A stretch of 64,000 nt of DNA. It comes from Linepithema humile (Eukaryota > Arthropoda > Insecta > Hymenoptera > Formicidae). The stretch is taken from NCBI RefSeq assembly GCF_040581485.1, contig NC_090131.1:22084532-22148531 (forward strand). Reading direction: 5' to 3'. Made by a program: the position numbers and the translations under genes. Position 1 is the stretch's first letter. Each line of letters begins with the position of its first letter. Under the pieces are notes generated by a model. It did no database searches. It was given only the letters and a program-made list of their open reading frames with translations, and was not told the origin of the DNA. Positions 36,474 to 48,216 of this stretch are shown piece after piece.

Positions 36474-37401
36474 ATGAAACTGACAATTAGGATGCGTGTC
36501 AAAGTGCGTTTAAACTGTCCAAACAGTATTTTATCGACAACATTACAAAATACATTGCCATCAGTAATAGCTAAAGAGATTAAGAAACGACGAATACTGG
36601 TGTTGTGTGCAATTATGCGAAAATTGCAAAAAAATGAAAAGAAACCGTACAGGAAGAAGCAATACTGGGTAGCACCATATCTAAAGGATCGTCCAGAGCA
36701 CAGTTTTTATTATGTGTCAATTCCTAAACTGACCATAGAGAATGGAGTACGATTCCACAATTATTTCCGAATGTCCGCAACACAATTTGAGGAATTGTTA
36801 TCTATTGTTGGGCCGCTATTGATAAAAGAAAATGTTATTCGAGAGCCCATACAACCGAAAGAACGTTTGATAATAACATTAAGGTTTGTAAATGTTAAAA
36901 TTACTGCAAATTTTATACAAGAAACTTGTTCACTGCTTTGATATTGTTTAAATATTATATATCTTTGTATCTTTGCAATGTTCTAGGTATCTTGCTTCTG
37001 GCGATTCAATGACGTCAATGTCATACCAGTATCTAGTTGGGGTAACAACAGTTTGTAATATTATTCGAGAGACATGCGAAGCAATTTGGAGCAATTTGTG
37101 TCCTTTGGTTTTATCATCAGTATTGTCGGAAGGAGACTGGCTCGAAATTGCAAATAATTTTGAAGAATTGTCCAATTTCATTCACTGCATTGGTGCTATC
37201 GATGGAAAACATGTAACAATTCAAGTATGTGTTCCAATGTTCACTGTCGTTGTCGATGAAACTCATTTTTTGTTGATACAACTGATACAACATTCAAACC
37301 AATTCAAACACGTCTATTTTTTGCTCGAGTTGGGCCTTTCTGAACTTCAAGCGGCAAAACGACGCATCGACCAAAAGCGCCAGAGTGGGAAGAGCCGCTA
37401 G
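36474..37401 (+). mobile_element. Truncated PIF/Harbinger transposase gene
   Basis: The first exon (36474-36879) gives FRMSATQFEELLSIVGPLL and IQPKERLIITLR. A probable intron (AG|GTTTGT ... TTCTAG|G) leads to RYLASGDSMTSMSYQYLVG, CNIIRETCEAIW and FIHCIGAIDGKHVTIQ from about 36988. These are the N-terminal helix-rich part and the first catalytic Asp (AIDGKH) of the DDE_Tnp_4/HARBI1 family. The frame then reaches a donor-like GTATGT at 37228 and the remaining catalytic residues are not found, so it is not active. The terminal repeats could not be fixed. It lies exactly between the two duplicated blocks. Confidence 0.8.
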
Positions 37402-37644
37402 CGTTTTGACGCTACGTGAAATTGCACCTTAACACAAATTTGAGAGTTTCATCACCGGTAGCTACGTGGAAGTTATTGGAAAGGTTATTTAGAAGGTATA
37501 TGAAAGAAGATATATGAAGATATATGTTTTGAAAAATTTTGATTAATTGCATTTAGCATATTTTGTCAAAATTTATTAATTTTCAACAAACCGTGCACCG
37601 ATTTAGGATACTGCTATACCACAATACTGAAACGAATTCAATAG

Positions 37645-40600
37645 ATGAACGAAGGTAAGAAAAAAGGCCATTAAGTATCAGCATGGTGCTGTTTCAAGTT
37701 ATATAGATATTTATTTAAAAAAATTTTTTTTTATTTATTTTAAATCATCTACTACAAGAAAAAGCAGAGAAACGCTAAACTTTAACAATAAAAATTGATA
37801 TTGTGCCGTAACATTTATTTTGGAAAAAAAATTTGCTTTAGAGGGAAAGAAAAAACACGGAGTTCTGATAAAGTAATATTATATTTTAACAAAAAAATAA
37901 AGCACAAAATTCCTATAACATAAAAAACTGCAACAAAACAAATAAAAGGCAAGTAATGCAAATGCATGTGATATTTTATTATAGACATGAATAGAAGTGT
38001 TTACTAATATCTTATTCTATTCATTTTTCTGTATATAAAATTATATTATTATATTAATGCGATTTTATTGATTGACTTTGTTAATAGCAGCAATAACAAT
38101 GAATTCTGACAAAAAATCAGAATTTTTGGAAAAAGAAATGATATTAAGTGAAAGAAAAAAAGAATGGTATTTAGAACAACAACAACTACTACAGAAGCAC
38201 GAGGAACGAAAACAGAAACTGATTAAAGAATATGAAAGAAAATCAGAACTTTTGGAAAAAGAAATAAGATTAAGTGAAAGAAAAATGGAATGGTATTTAG
38301 AACAACAACTACTACGGAAGCACGAGGAACAAAAACAGAATATGATTAAAGACTATGAAAGAAAACGGGTTGAGGCTTTGAAAAATCAGCGAAGATTTTC
38401 ACAACGAAGCAAGAGCAATAGTCCACAGCGAAGAAAAACTCTCTCCACTGACTCTGAACATTTTAAAGAGTAAATAAGAAAGATATAGAAAAATTAAAGA
38501 TTATATATAAATTTAATATTTTAATTAAATTGAATAATATTTTATCAAATTGAATAACATTTTATCAAATTGAATAATATAATATTTTATAATTTATAAA
38601 TATAAAAAGAGTAATATAAGAGTACAATGTAAAATATAAAAGCATTTATAAACACAAATTTATAAACATAAATATATAGCATTATAAATACAATTATGAC
38701 ATAAATTTCATTTTTTCATGATGACTATCTTAAAAAATAAAATTAATATTATATTATTGAAACGTTTTTAGTTTTGAAATATTGAAATATTCGAAAGATA
38801 CAATTATTGACAAAAAAGAATTGCACAAAATCAAGAGAACGATCCATGGGCAATCTGACACGAAATATCAAATCACATCAGAGAAAATTGAACGGGATAT
38901 TGATGATCCGAATAAAATAACTCTTCTAAGAAGAACAGGTACAATATTATGTTATTTTTTTAATATTGCAAAAAAGCATAATTATTATCATACTATGTGA
39001 CAAACACAATTATTTAATATTATGTAATAAAATAGATCTTACATAATACAGAGTTACATAAAATGCATAATACATAATGTTTATAATGAATTAACTGATT
39101 GATAAAAAAATGATCAATTATAGATGAAGGATCTTGTCCGATATTTAAAAACATAAATGCAGCACATGCAAGAGAAATTGAAGAGACACATAGAGAAGAA
39201 CAATCAGGTTTTTATATATATTTATTTGTAAAAACAAGCAATGTGAGTTCAATTGATCTAGTATAATTGTATCATTGTATTTAAATAATTTGATAAAGTT
39301 TTTTCATATTTAAATTATAGTAAAATGCAAAGTAAATGTGATAATATTGGAAATATAAAATATGAAAAAAATGTTAAAACTATTTTAGTTTCAGTTATTT
39401 CAAAAAAACAGTTGCCAACAGACATTGATACCCGCAAATATTTTGCTGATGAGAGAGACCTTCCCAGTAATAGGTATTTATTGGAAAGTTTATATCGATT
39501 TAAATATTAATATGGTTATATTATTATGGTTATATATATTTAAATATTAATATGAAATTAGAATTAAGATACGCATTTCAGTAGCAGGAAATAAACATCT
39601 ATCTAACAGAAATAAATAATTTACTATATTTTTTAAATATTATTTTTTGGGATTTTATATTTATAAATATTGAGTAATAACTTTTGTTAATATGTAGTAT
39701 GATATTAAGATTTAGCTACTGGAATATTTACTTTATATTGAGTATTGCTTATACAGTGTCCCTAAAATTTTGACAAAGCGCTTGTGTGCAGGTAGAGCGG
39801 ACTAAACTGAATCGAAAAGTCCTGTACTATTTTGCAATTTTCGCAACAGTTAACGAGTTATTAATTACTGAAGATCGCCGAATAAGCGTGTATCCGTCCA
39901 GTCTACCGCTGAGCGCTTTGTCAAAATTTTAGGGACACCCTATACATAACATTTAAGTATGCGCGCGCGTGTGTGTGTGTGTGTGTGTATTCATTAATTT
40001 TCTTTATCTATAATAGATGAAGATTCCAATATTCCAAAGGACAAATGCATTCATTCCAAGGACTTTGTTGAATTTGTAAAAAAAAAATCCACTTACATTA
40101 TTTTGAAATGTTTCAGAAGTCTAGAATTTGAAGAGATTGAAAGCAGAATTTTTTCAATTTCTTTAAAAAAAAATAATCTTAAGAAGAATTGGTTGAAAGA
40201 GAAGGAATTGCCATTCTCTTCCAACAACGTGGATGATCAATACTTGGATGGTATTGAAATAAATATGTGAGTTTGACAGATTATACAGCTTTTGTGGAAG
40301 TTCTTTCAGATTATACCGATTATATATATGAAAATATATAATATATATATATTATATATATGAAAACTAGAGATGACAATATGAAAATTCTGTTGTATGC
40401 ACACACAGGTATGTTCTCTCATTATTATTAAAAATATGGTAAGTGTTATAGCATTATATTAGACCATTATGATTAAAACTATTTATAAATTATATTTTAA
40501 TATTAATAAATAGAATATTAGATATGTGCTACACACATCAGAAATATGTATCATACATAGATACATATGATTATGGATATAAAGTTGATTTAATTGAGTT

Positions 40601-43403
40601 TGATTTTATAAATAAGAAAAAAAAAAGAATTTCTTTCGTTTTATCGTTTACTGAATAAGGATCTATCATTAATATATAAATTATCTGCATATTTTTCATA
40701 ATTTCTTTTTTTTATACTTATAAATTTGATTTTTGGGATAATATATGCAGTGAAAAATAAGTATGAATGTCTTAATAATTTTTCTACTTTTTATCTATTA
40801 TGTTTGCGTCGAAATATTATGGATATAAAGTTAAATATATATATTATGGATATAAAGTTAAATATATATATGAATATAAAGTTAAATATATATATATATT
40901 ATGCATATAAAGTTAAATATATATATTATGCATATAAAGTTAAATATATATATTGTGGATATAAAGTTAAATATATATATTATGGATGTAAAGTTGGATG
41001 TATTATGGATATAAAGTTGAATATAATGTTGATTGATTTTCATTTTATCAGTATTTATTTTTATTTTTTATTTTATCAGTATCTGATTTTATATTTTATT
41101 TTTTTATTAGTATCTAAAGAAGAAAATTGCATCTGTTTATATATCTGAATAAGATAAATCTCTGTCTATATATACAAATTACCATAAAATCTCTTTTTTG
41201 ACAAATTTATTCAAATTTTTCTATTTTTAATTTAAATATTTATTATATAATCAATCACATTTGTTTCATATATTATACATCACAGACAATAATAATTTGT
41301 TATAGTATATACATAGTATAGTATATATGTATATATAGTATATACATAAATAACAGCAACACAAAATATTTCATTATTTATGCTAATAATGCCAAATTTA
41401 TACAGGTCTCACAGATCAATAAGATATCAAGATGAACGTCGAATAACTAATAATTATGAGCACAAGAGAAGGTAGTTACAATTAATTCATTGATAAAAAT
41501 GAATTTTAAATTTTATGATACACTCTATATAAAATTAGTTATATGAAACAAGTGTTTTTTTTTTAACTTTTGAATTAATTACAGATTTTTTTTATTTAAT
41601 TCTATACACACACACACACACACGCACACACACGCACACACACATATATGAAGAGAAGTTTTTTCCTCTGAAAAGATATAGAATTAATCTAAAAATTAAA
41701 GGGAATGTTTGTGTATATATATAAGCATATATTACAATTTAGTAATAATAAAAATCTTACCTGTTCTTTAAAAATCTTTAGAAATAGTATAGAAACAAAC
41801 GAAGTAATAGCTCTATCACATATTCCAGACATCGAAGTAGGTCGAAGAGTAGAGAAGAGAAAGATAAAAATAAAAAAAGGGATAGAAGCCACAGTAACCG
41901 CAGTAGCCATGGTGGCCACAGTAGCTATAGAAGACGTAGAAGCCGTAGTAATCACTGTAGTAACAGCGTAACATTCATCGTTAAGGATCGATCAAGTTAT
42001 CAACGCAGGTATGAAACAAAGTTGAATGCTTGTACAGGATACAAAGAAGACAAGAAAAAGTAAAAACAATTTAAAATTGAAAAAAATTTTGATCTCAATA
42101 AAAGAAGCCCTAGTAAATATACATGACTATTAATTGATTATGTTTAAAAATCTTGTAATTAAAAAACTACAGTTTAGATTAAGAAATTACTGATTTTTAG
42201 TTCCTATTATTTATTTTTTACAAACTTTTTTTGTATAGTAGTTTGGAACGTAAATTTCTCTATATTATAATAAAATAAAACAATTTTTCTGATATAATAA
42301 GGAATAAAAATAATTTTTTTTGTGTTTTAGGAGTAAAAGTAGTTCACCAATGAGCAGATATGTGAGAGCAAAAAGAATAGACAATTATACGAATCAATCT
42401 TCATTCCAACCTTTGTCTCGATCTCCATCTCGATCTCCATCTCGATCTCCATCTCGATCTCCATCTCGATCTCCATCAAAAAATGATCCTGATAAATCAT
42501 ATAAGCGAAATGATCGTGCATCTTCAGACTATCCCATTCCAAATTTACCGATTTTCCCTTCAACTTACAACCTTGCAGCTTACAACCGTGTAAGTACAGC
42601 TAGGTTCGATGTATTATTAATTTAATAAAAGTTAATAATACATTTGCTGAACATTGCTTAGAATTTCTTGATATTGGCAGAGCACATATTAAAGAATTGA
42701 TCGATTATTCGAAATAACACTGAATGATTCATTAGGTATTTAGATCGTACAAAGTGACATTTGTTTCAGTTTCTTCCCAGACCATCGCAGATGTTACCAC
42801 CTCCTATGATTTGGACAAGACCTTATCCCATGCAATACCCAGTATTACCATCACCTATGATTAGATGGCCAATGCCTCCTCCCAGTAAGTTTGCATATTG
42901 CTAACTAAGAGCAAGATTATCTAATTTGAATATCTAATTATACTACAAAATTTTGTATTTTAGTCTTTTTCATCTATTTTGTTAATTCTATATCAATTTT
43001 TTTAATTCATTATCATCAGAATTAATTTGTTTTATTTCCACTAAAGTCAAATTTATTAATCCATTTCATTTTGTTATTCTCAGGGAAATTCCTCCCCTAT
43101 ATTCTTTTTTAATTTTTTATTGTACGATTGATAAGTATTAATAATACTGATATATATTTATCGAATATATTATAAATGTAGAGATGAATATATATTGATA
43201 ATAGAAATTATAGTCTATAATTTATTAAAGATTGAAATACAATATTTACAAAAATTAACATTTTGTTAATGGTTAATATAATAGTTAATATATAAGTTAA
43301 AATTGGTATAATATATAAGTTAAAATTGGTATAATGCAAATAAAATTTTACAGGATTTATCAACAACAATAGAGGACAAAGAGGAGCACATTATCCACGC
43401 TGA
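37645..43403 (+). CDS. tra/fem (copy B): Transformer/feminizer-type sex-determination protein, right copy (470 aa from the internal ATG)
   Basis: Exons: possible start mini-exon 37645-37654 (ATG AAC GAA G|GTAAGA), then 38088-38469 (internal ATG at 38099), 38772-38938, 39124-39207, 39389-39473, 41406-41471, 41793-42008, 42331-42589, 42770-42884 and 43354-43403. The mini-exon joins in frame and would add MNEAAIT. Counting from 38099 the protein is 470 aa. Domain order is as in copy A. Differences: the coiled coil is internally duplicated (LEKEMILSERKKEWYLEQQ and LEKEIRLSERKMEWYLEQQ), only one SKSN unit, a longer run SRSPSRSPSRSPSRSPSRSP, and a slightly longer C-terminus (NNNRGQRGAHYPR). The exon-4 double acceptor is kept (39321/39389). 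AATAAA at 43543. No disabling change was seen, so both copies may be active. Confidence 0.88.
38117..38365 (+). repeat. In-frame duplication of the coiled-coil segment in transformer copy B
   Basis: Unit 1 (38117-38242, 42 codons) and unit 2 (38243-38365, 41 codons) both run from SE(F/L)LEKE to YERK, with a one-codon difference. Copy A has a single, more diverged unit. Confidence 0.9.
39321..39388 (+). promoter_or_regulatory. Alternative 5' extension of transformer exon 4 with in-frame stop (copy B)
   Basis: Same arrangement as copy A: early acceptor before 39321, late acceptor before 39389, 68 bases apart, with the TAA at 39356-39358 reached only by the early form. Both acceptors and the stop are preserved in both copies. 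Confidence 0.6.
39755..39941. mobile_element. MITE with long inverted repeats, copy B counterpart
   Basis: Same element and same intron position as 29409-29597, with small differences at the outer left end (two bases fewer) and inside. Confidence 0.8.
40017..40270 (+). CDS. Open exon-like ORF between transformer exons 4 and 5, copy B (83 codons then TGA)
   Basis: After a pyrimidine-rich acceptor (TTTATCTATAATAG) the sequence reads in phase 1 as DEDSNIPKDKCIHSKDFVEF, then KCFRSLEFEEIESRI, and stops at 40268-40270. Phase 1 matches the ends of exons 2 and 3, not exon 4, so it could be an alternative terminal exon used after exon 3. Its first codons resemble the start of exon 3 (DEGSCPIF), hinting at an old exon duplication. 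No donor is needed if it is terminal. The copy A version is frameshifted. Could equally be a chance open frame in AT-rich intron. Confidence 0.35.
40817..41022 (+). repeat. Minisatellite in transformer copy B intron 4
   Basis: Units of ATTATGGATATAAAGTTAAA followed by TATA runs, with two units of the GGATG type at the right end. Homologous to 30540-30710 but with the other unit type expanded. Confidence 0.85.
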
Positions 43404-43925
43404 TTGATGTTTATAATATTTTAGAATATAATATCTAATTAATGATTAAATTTTAGTTGTAATTATAATTAAATATTGGTTTTATTCTTTACTTTGTACT
43501 TAAATAACATTCTTTATACATCTTTTACTTTATTTGATGTAAAATAAAGAATGTTCTTTTACTATTTTAGCAAATAATTTTAATAAAAAGGGAAACAAAT
43601 TTTTTAATGAAGCCTGGTTTTTTTATACTCCCTATCTTTAGTATGCACGTCTTAATAGTAAGCACACCAACGAAGGAGGGTGAAGGGAGAATACAGAGAG
43701 CAGCAAAAAGAAACAACATAACCTGAAAAGAATAGATCAGCTGGCAAGTGATAAAGTATTTTTAATCGTATTTTAAAGCGAGTGGAATATAATAACATAT
43801 AGTGCGTGTAATGAGCAATAAAAACACGTTCTAATAAAAATGGTGATTCTGTTTGCACGGTAAAGATTTAAGTAACAATTACACATTAAGTTACAAATCA
43901 GGGTGGATATTAAATTTCCAAAAAG

Positions 43926-46900
43926 ATGAGGGCTATATTGATATTCGATCACCTGAATGATGTGATATTCGTAAAGTACAATAAAAAATTTACGTGCCAT
44001 ATCCTCAAGTTGGCGAGGATGCAAGGGCTGTTGGATGATGATAAGGTAGTTTGATAAAATAATAATAAATTTTGAATACAATCTCTTAGAGATATGTAGA
44101 TTCTTCTAGATACTTAAGAAGAAAAATAAAATATTAATGCAAAATTTAGATAGGAACAGAAAATTCATGTGACTTGATATTTATTGTATTTTATTGATAT
44201 GTAATTTGGAATATTTCTTATAGGATATCACAGACTTAGAAACTTCTATACCCAGTCCTAATATTATAATGCAGCTGTTTTCACCCATTGTTACCTCCCA
44301 GCATGTGATGGCTTCGCAATTTGGAAATTCCTATACCTCTATGAAGTTCCAAGATGGAACCAATATGGTATTTGATGAATATATTGGCTATGTCTTCATA
44401 CATATCGCTACAAATGAAGTGGAGCTCATGAGACGCACACTTGGAGTATGCGTATCCATTGTACGACATGTGTGTGGTCCGGATATTGCAATGTTAGTAT
44501 GTAATTAGTGTGAACTAGTTGGTAGAATACAGTAGATAAATAATAAAACAAATATGAGAGATATAATAAAAAAATGTTTGATATATTGATATATAAAATT
44601 ATTGTATTATATATAAAAAGTGCATATACAATGCTTAATTTATGTCTTATATAATTATGTCTTATGATTTTTTTGATAGGTTGAAGGCCAATTGGCAAAA
44701 AGCATGTCTGGTATCTTCCATGTTGGACGCGTGGTCTAATCTAAGGAATTGTGAGCAGAGTATGCTGACAGAAGCAGTGGAACAGTTATCCGTCAATGCA
44801 GAAGTGGCTTCCTCAGTCCTCAAGGTGCTACATGATGCCTGCGATAAATTGAAGAATTCGCAAGCCGAATTCAGCAATCTGCATATGCTGCTCTTGGTGG
44901 GGTCCAAATTCCTGTCGCTGTACTCTAGCAAAAACGCTCATGATTTATGCGCTTCGGACATCTTATTGATGAGCCTGCTGTGCTGGGTGATAGATAAGAA
45001 GCGAAAACATGATCGATCTGAGAGCAACGATGATAGTAGTGACAGCGATATCTTATTACCGGAGAGCAGCGCTTCCAAAAGTGAGGAAACAAAATTGAGC
45101 TTCGGAGCCAAGCTAGCTGCTCCTACTTCAGAGGATATTACAGATCTCTTTAGTAGGTTTTCGCAACGCAATTGTTTTTGGTAATGAATATATTTCTTTG
45201 TTTAGCATAACGGAGAACCCTTAATGTTTTTTTTTTAACAAAGAACGACCTTGATTTGGATGGATTATATTACAACAATCTTTCATCTATTTAGGGGGAT
45301 CCAGAGAGTCTTCCGTGAACGAAGGTCTTTCATCTTTAACCGATGATGATCTCTACAGCCAATTGCTCTTCCTCGGCTATCAGCATAACTACACGGCCAA
45401 CGCAGTTCACATCTTTGAGTTATCAGATTCCATCAATTTGATAACAATTGTTGAAGCCACAAATCTTTCTACTTCCTCGGGATTATGCGACAGTTTTCAC
45501 TATTTAAATATGATAAATACCTTGCAGTTTCAACGAGACCTCGACGAGTTGAAGCCTGCTTTCGAGAACCTCGATATAGCGATCAAAAAGGTGCTGGAAG
45601 GAATTAAAAAAAATCGTTCGAATGTCAGTAACGACGTCGATATGTGTCAGAAGAGATTACAGACCAAGTGGGATTTTGTTCGGAAAAAGTACAACGATCT
45701 TCTGCGTTCCAGAGATCTCGAAGTAGTCCTACAGATCGAGGCTAATATTTCCGGTTTCGTGGAAACTTTAAAAGAGTTGTTACGTTTGACATGTTTTGAT
45801 AGAAATTTCCTAAAGCAAGGAATTGATGTTCTGACGACGGTCGGTAGACTCGTGAGACAAAAATTGAATGACTTCAGCGACTTTTTGAAAGTCAAAGCTC
45901 TGAAGAACTTCACACTAGGATCATATCCTTTTCTAGAGCTTGAAAATACGATTATAACTTTTTTTATTTAAATCTGATATATTTTAACATAAAAAAATAT
46001 TAGTTTATCAAATTCAACAATATGAAAAAACATTTTTAATTTTATTTATTTTTAAATTTCGAAATGTGTGTAAAATGCATTATTAACTTTTTTCAATTAT
46101 ATTTACTTTGTTTTTTTTTCGAAATGTTATTTGAAAATATTTTGATATAAAAATGATGTTGCGTACGCGCAACGACGCGGTAATTTATGAATACTTTTAT
46201 TTAGTATGCCTCCTTAATGTTGCGTGTTCTTCCACGAGAACTTCCCTAACTATCAACAAGTATCTGGAGGAGTTTCCGGGATTGGTGCACTTCATTTACA
46301 TCGACAGGACGACTCATAGACTTGTAGCACCAACATTGGACTTTACAAGTAACGAAACGCTTGCTCTTACGACGAAGAAAGTAAGTTTTATTGATGAAGT
46401 GTATATAGAATTTAATACGATTAAGTATTCAGCTTTATTAATTAAGCATATTAAACGTAGGTCTTAGGCTAATACAAAACAATATTAAATAAGGCACTAT
46501 TGTATAATGATTCAAGGTCCTGGCTATAAATAGAGAAGGTTTATATAAGAAATATCTTTTTTAGATCTGGAACATGGTTGAGCAAAGCAGAATGCATTTG
46601 CAGGAAGGTCATCTTTCAGTTATGTGGAAGGACACTACATTCAATTATTCTTATTTTCTATGGTTTGAGGATAATTCTGTAAGTGCAGTTTCATAAGAAA
46701 ACATTAATAAATAAATAAAGTAAAATTAACAAATATTTATAATTTTTTTTTTTATATTTAGGGATGTTCACCGCCGAAATGTAAAGTCTATTTGAATTAT
46801 GTAATGAAAAATTTTCCAGTACCAGGGATACTTTGTGGAGATTATTACAGGTAATATTTCAAGTTATCTTCTGTAATGTAAATATTTTTCTTTTGTGTGT

Positions 46901-47281
46901 AAAGTTTTTTTTATATGAAAATATGTATTTCATATTGTAATGTTAGAACTTATACCATTACATATTAGAATATTTTAAATATTACATATTTATTAATTTT
47001 ATTATTTATACAATTCTTTTCCAAAATATGAAAATATAATGATGCTATAACTTAAACCTCACGAAAAGTTGAGATTTTTAAATAATTTTTTTTCTCTGCA
47101 CAGGAAACTTACTGAAACATGTTTCCCCAAACTTTCACCGAGGAAGGTCCGAATTTATGAACTGTATTGCGTGCATTTGGGATTGACTACATCAACCTGC
47201 GTTTTGGAACATTCCCGAAGACTGGCAGCTACTATCTGGGAGGTTACCGGAGTGCCCAACAATCCCACAGATATATTCTAA
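43926..47281 (+). CDS. HPS1: HPS1 homolog, BLOC-3 subunit (about 671 aa, 8 exons)
   Basis: With HPS4 forms BLOC-3, the guanine-exchange factor for Rab32/38-type GTPases in biogenesis of lysosome-related organelles such as pigment granules. Exons: 43926-44045, 44224-44492, 44680-45152, 45295-45922, about 46236-46380, 46565-46678, 46762-46850 and 47104-47281. The N-terminus MRAILIFDHLNDVIFVKYNK is a longin-like start. The C-terminal half is clear: KYLEEFPGLVHFIYIDRTTH, YSYFLWFEDNS, GILCGDYYRKLTE. The exon 4-5 junction has no GT donor; instead TC|ATATCCTTTT is a perfect U12-type AT-AC donor, and exon 5 then starts after an AC (46235, 46241 or 46250 all keep the frame). A polyadenylation signal is at 47518-47523. 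The first four exons are duplicated as a pseudogene at 33691-35765. Confidence 0.9.
45923..46235 (+). other. Probable U12-type (AT-AC) intron in HPS1
   Basis: Donor ATATCCTTTT (45923-45932) matches the minor-spliceosome consensus exactly. A branch-site-like CTCCTTAAT lies at 46210-46218 and the next AC (46234-46235) is about 17 bases further. Splicing there keeps the frame into the conserved KYLEEFPGLVHF. No GT-AG alternative restores the frame at this point. Confidence 0.65.
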
Positions 47282-48216
47282 ACTTACATTCCTTGAGCAA
47301 AAGAGTTCCATAATCTTTATAGATCTTTAGATCTTGAATTTAAATTTTTGTGCATTTTTAATTTAAATTTTTGAAAATTTTTTTTAGATTCGAATTTCTG
47401 TGATATTTAGGAGAATCTTAAATTTTTTCTATAAGTTTCTACACCTTTCGGATCTTTATTTTTCATAATATTAATCCTTTGGCTGTAATACGTAAAACTG
47501 TTTTCTCAAAATTTTTAAATAAAATACTAAAATTACGATATATTATACAAATTTCCTATTTTCATATTAATCTATGTAGAATGTCACAAATTAGCCACAA
47601 AAAGGTTCAATTTTCCTAAAACTACATATTTTTATTACAGAGTTCTCAATAGCTATACATATATGATACAGTCAAGGGGTTGACTAAGGTATTAATTATG
47701 TAGATTATTTATTAAATTATTGTTTTATTTATACAACACAAGATGAAGTAACAATCATTTGCGTTTTTTTATTTACAAAGTATCTTTAATAATCAAATAG
47801 TAATTAAAAGTTTATACTCGCTTTATAGCAAAACATGTTCATTCCGTACGGAAACTCAATGGCACGATAAACAATATAGAATGATAAACATAAAATAATA
47901 AAATGCATAATTTTTTTTTTTTAACTCTGAAGGTTTCTCAAATTTTTGTGTGGAATTTAAGGCACCTATAAATAGAATAATCGATACAAAAATCGCTTCT
48001 AATCATTAAGTCAATTGCATCTCTCTCTCAAAATTCACAAGCGCAGTTTTCTTCAGATTTTCTTCAATTTTCCTTGATTTCGCGCTTTTTATGACATTGG
48101 AATTTCTTCCTTACCTTTATATTCTTTCAGATTCTTTCAGATCTTCGATTTATTTAATATATCTGAAATTTGAGAGAGTCTGAAAGCGCAATTTCTGCAG
48201 AGCTTAATTCTTACAC
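47282..48216. other. Convergent spacer between HPS1 and the Abraxas-2-like gene
   Basis: 3'UTRs of two convergent genes. No further gene or RNA seen. Confidence 0.5.

Larger units (their letters stand above)
37434..45971 (+). repeat. Large tandem segmental duplication, right copy
   Basis: Direct copy of 27091-35765. It carries the second transformer homolog and the functional HPS1, which continues into unique 3' exons beyond 45971. The ancestral order was therefore transformer then HPS1, and the left unit is the one that ends inside HPS1. Confidence 0.95.

Noticed and set aside
40726..41148. 140-residue plus frame rich in Tyr, Ile and Lys
   Set aside because: It is the translated minisatellite (GATATAAAGTTAAA units), not a protein gene.
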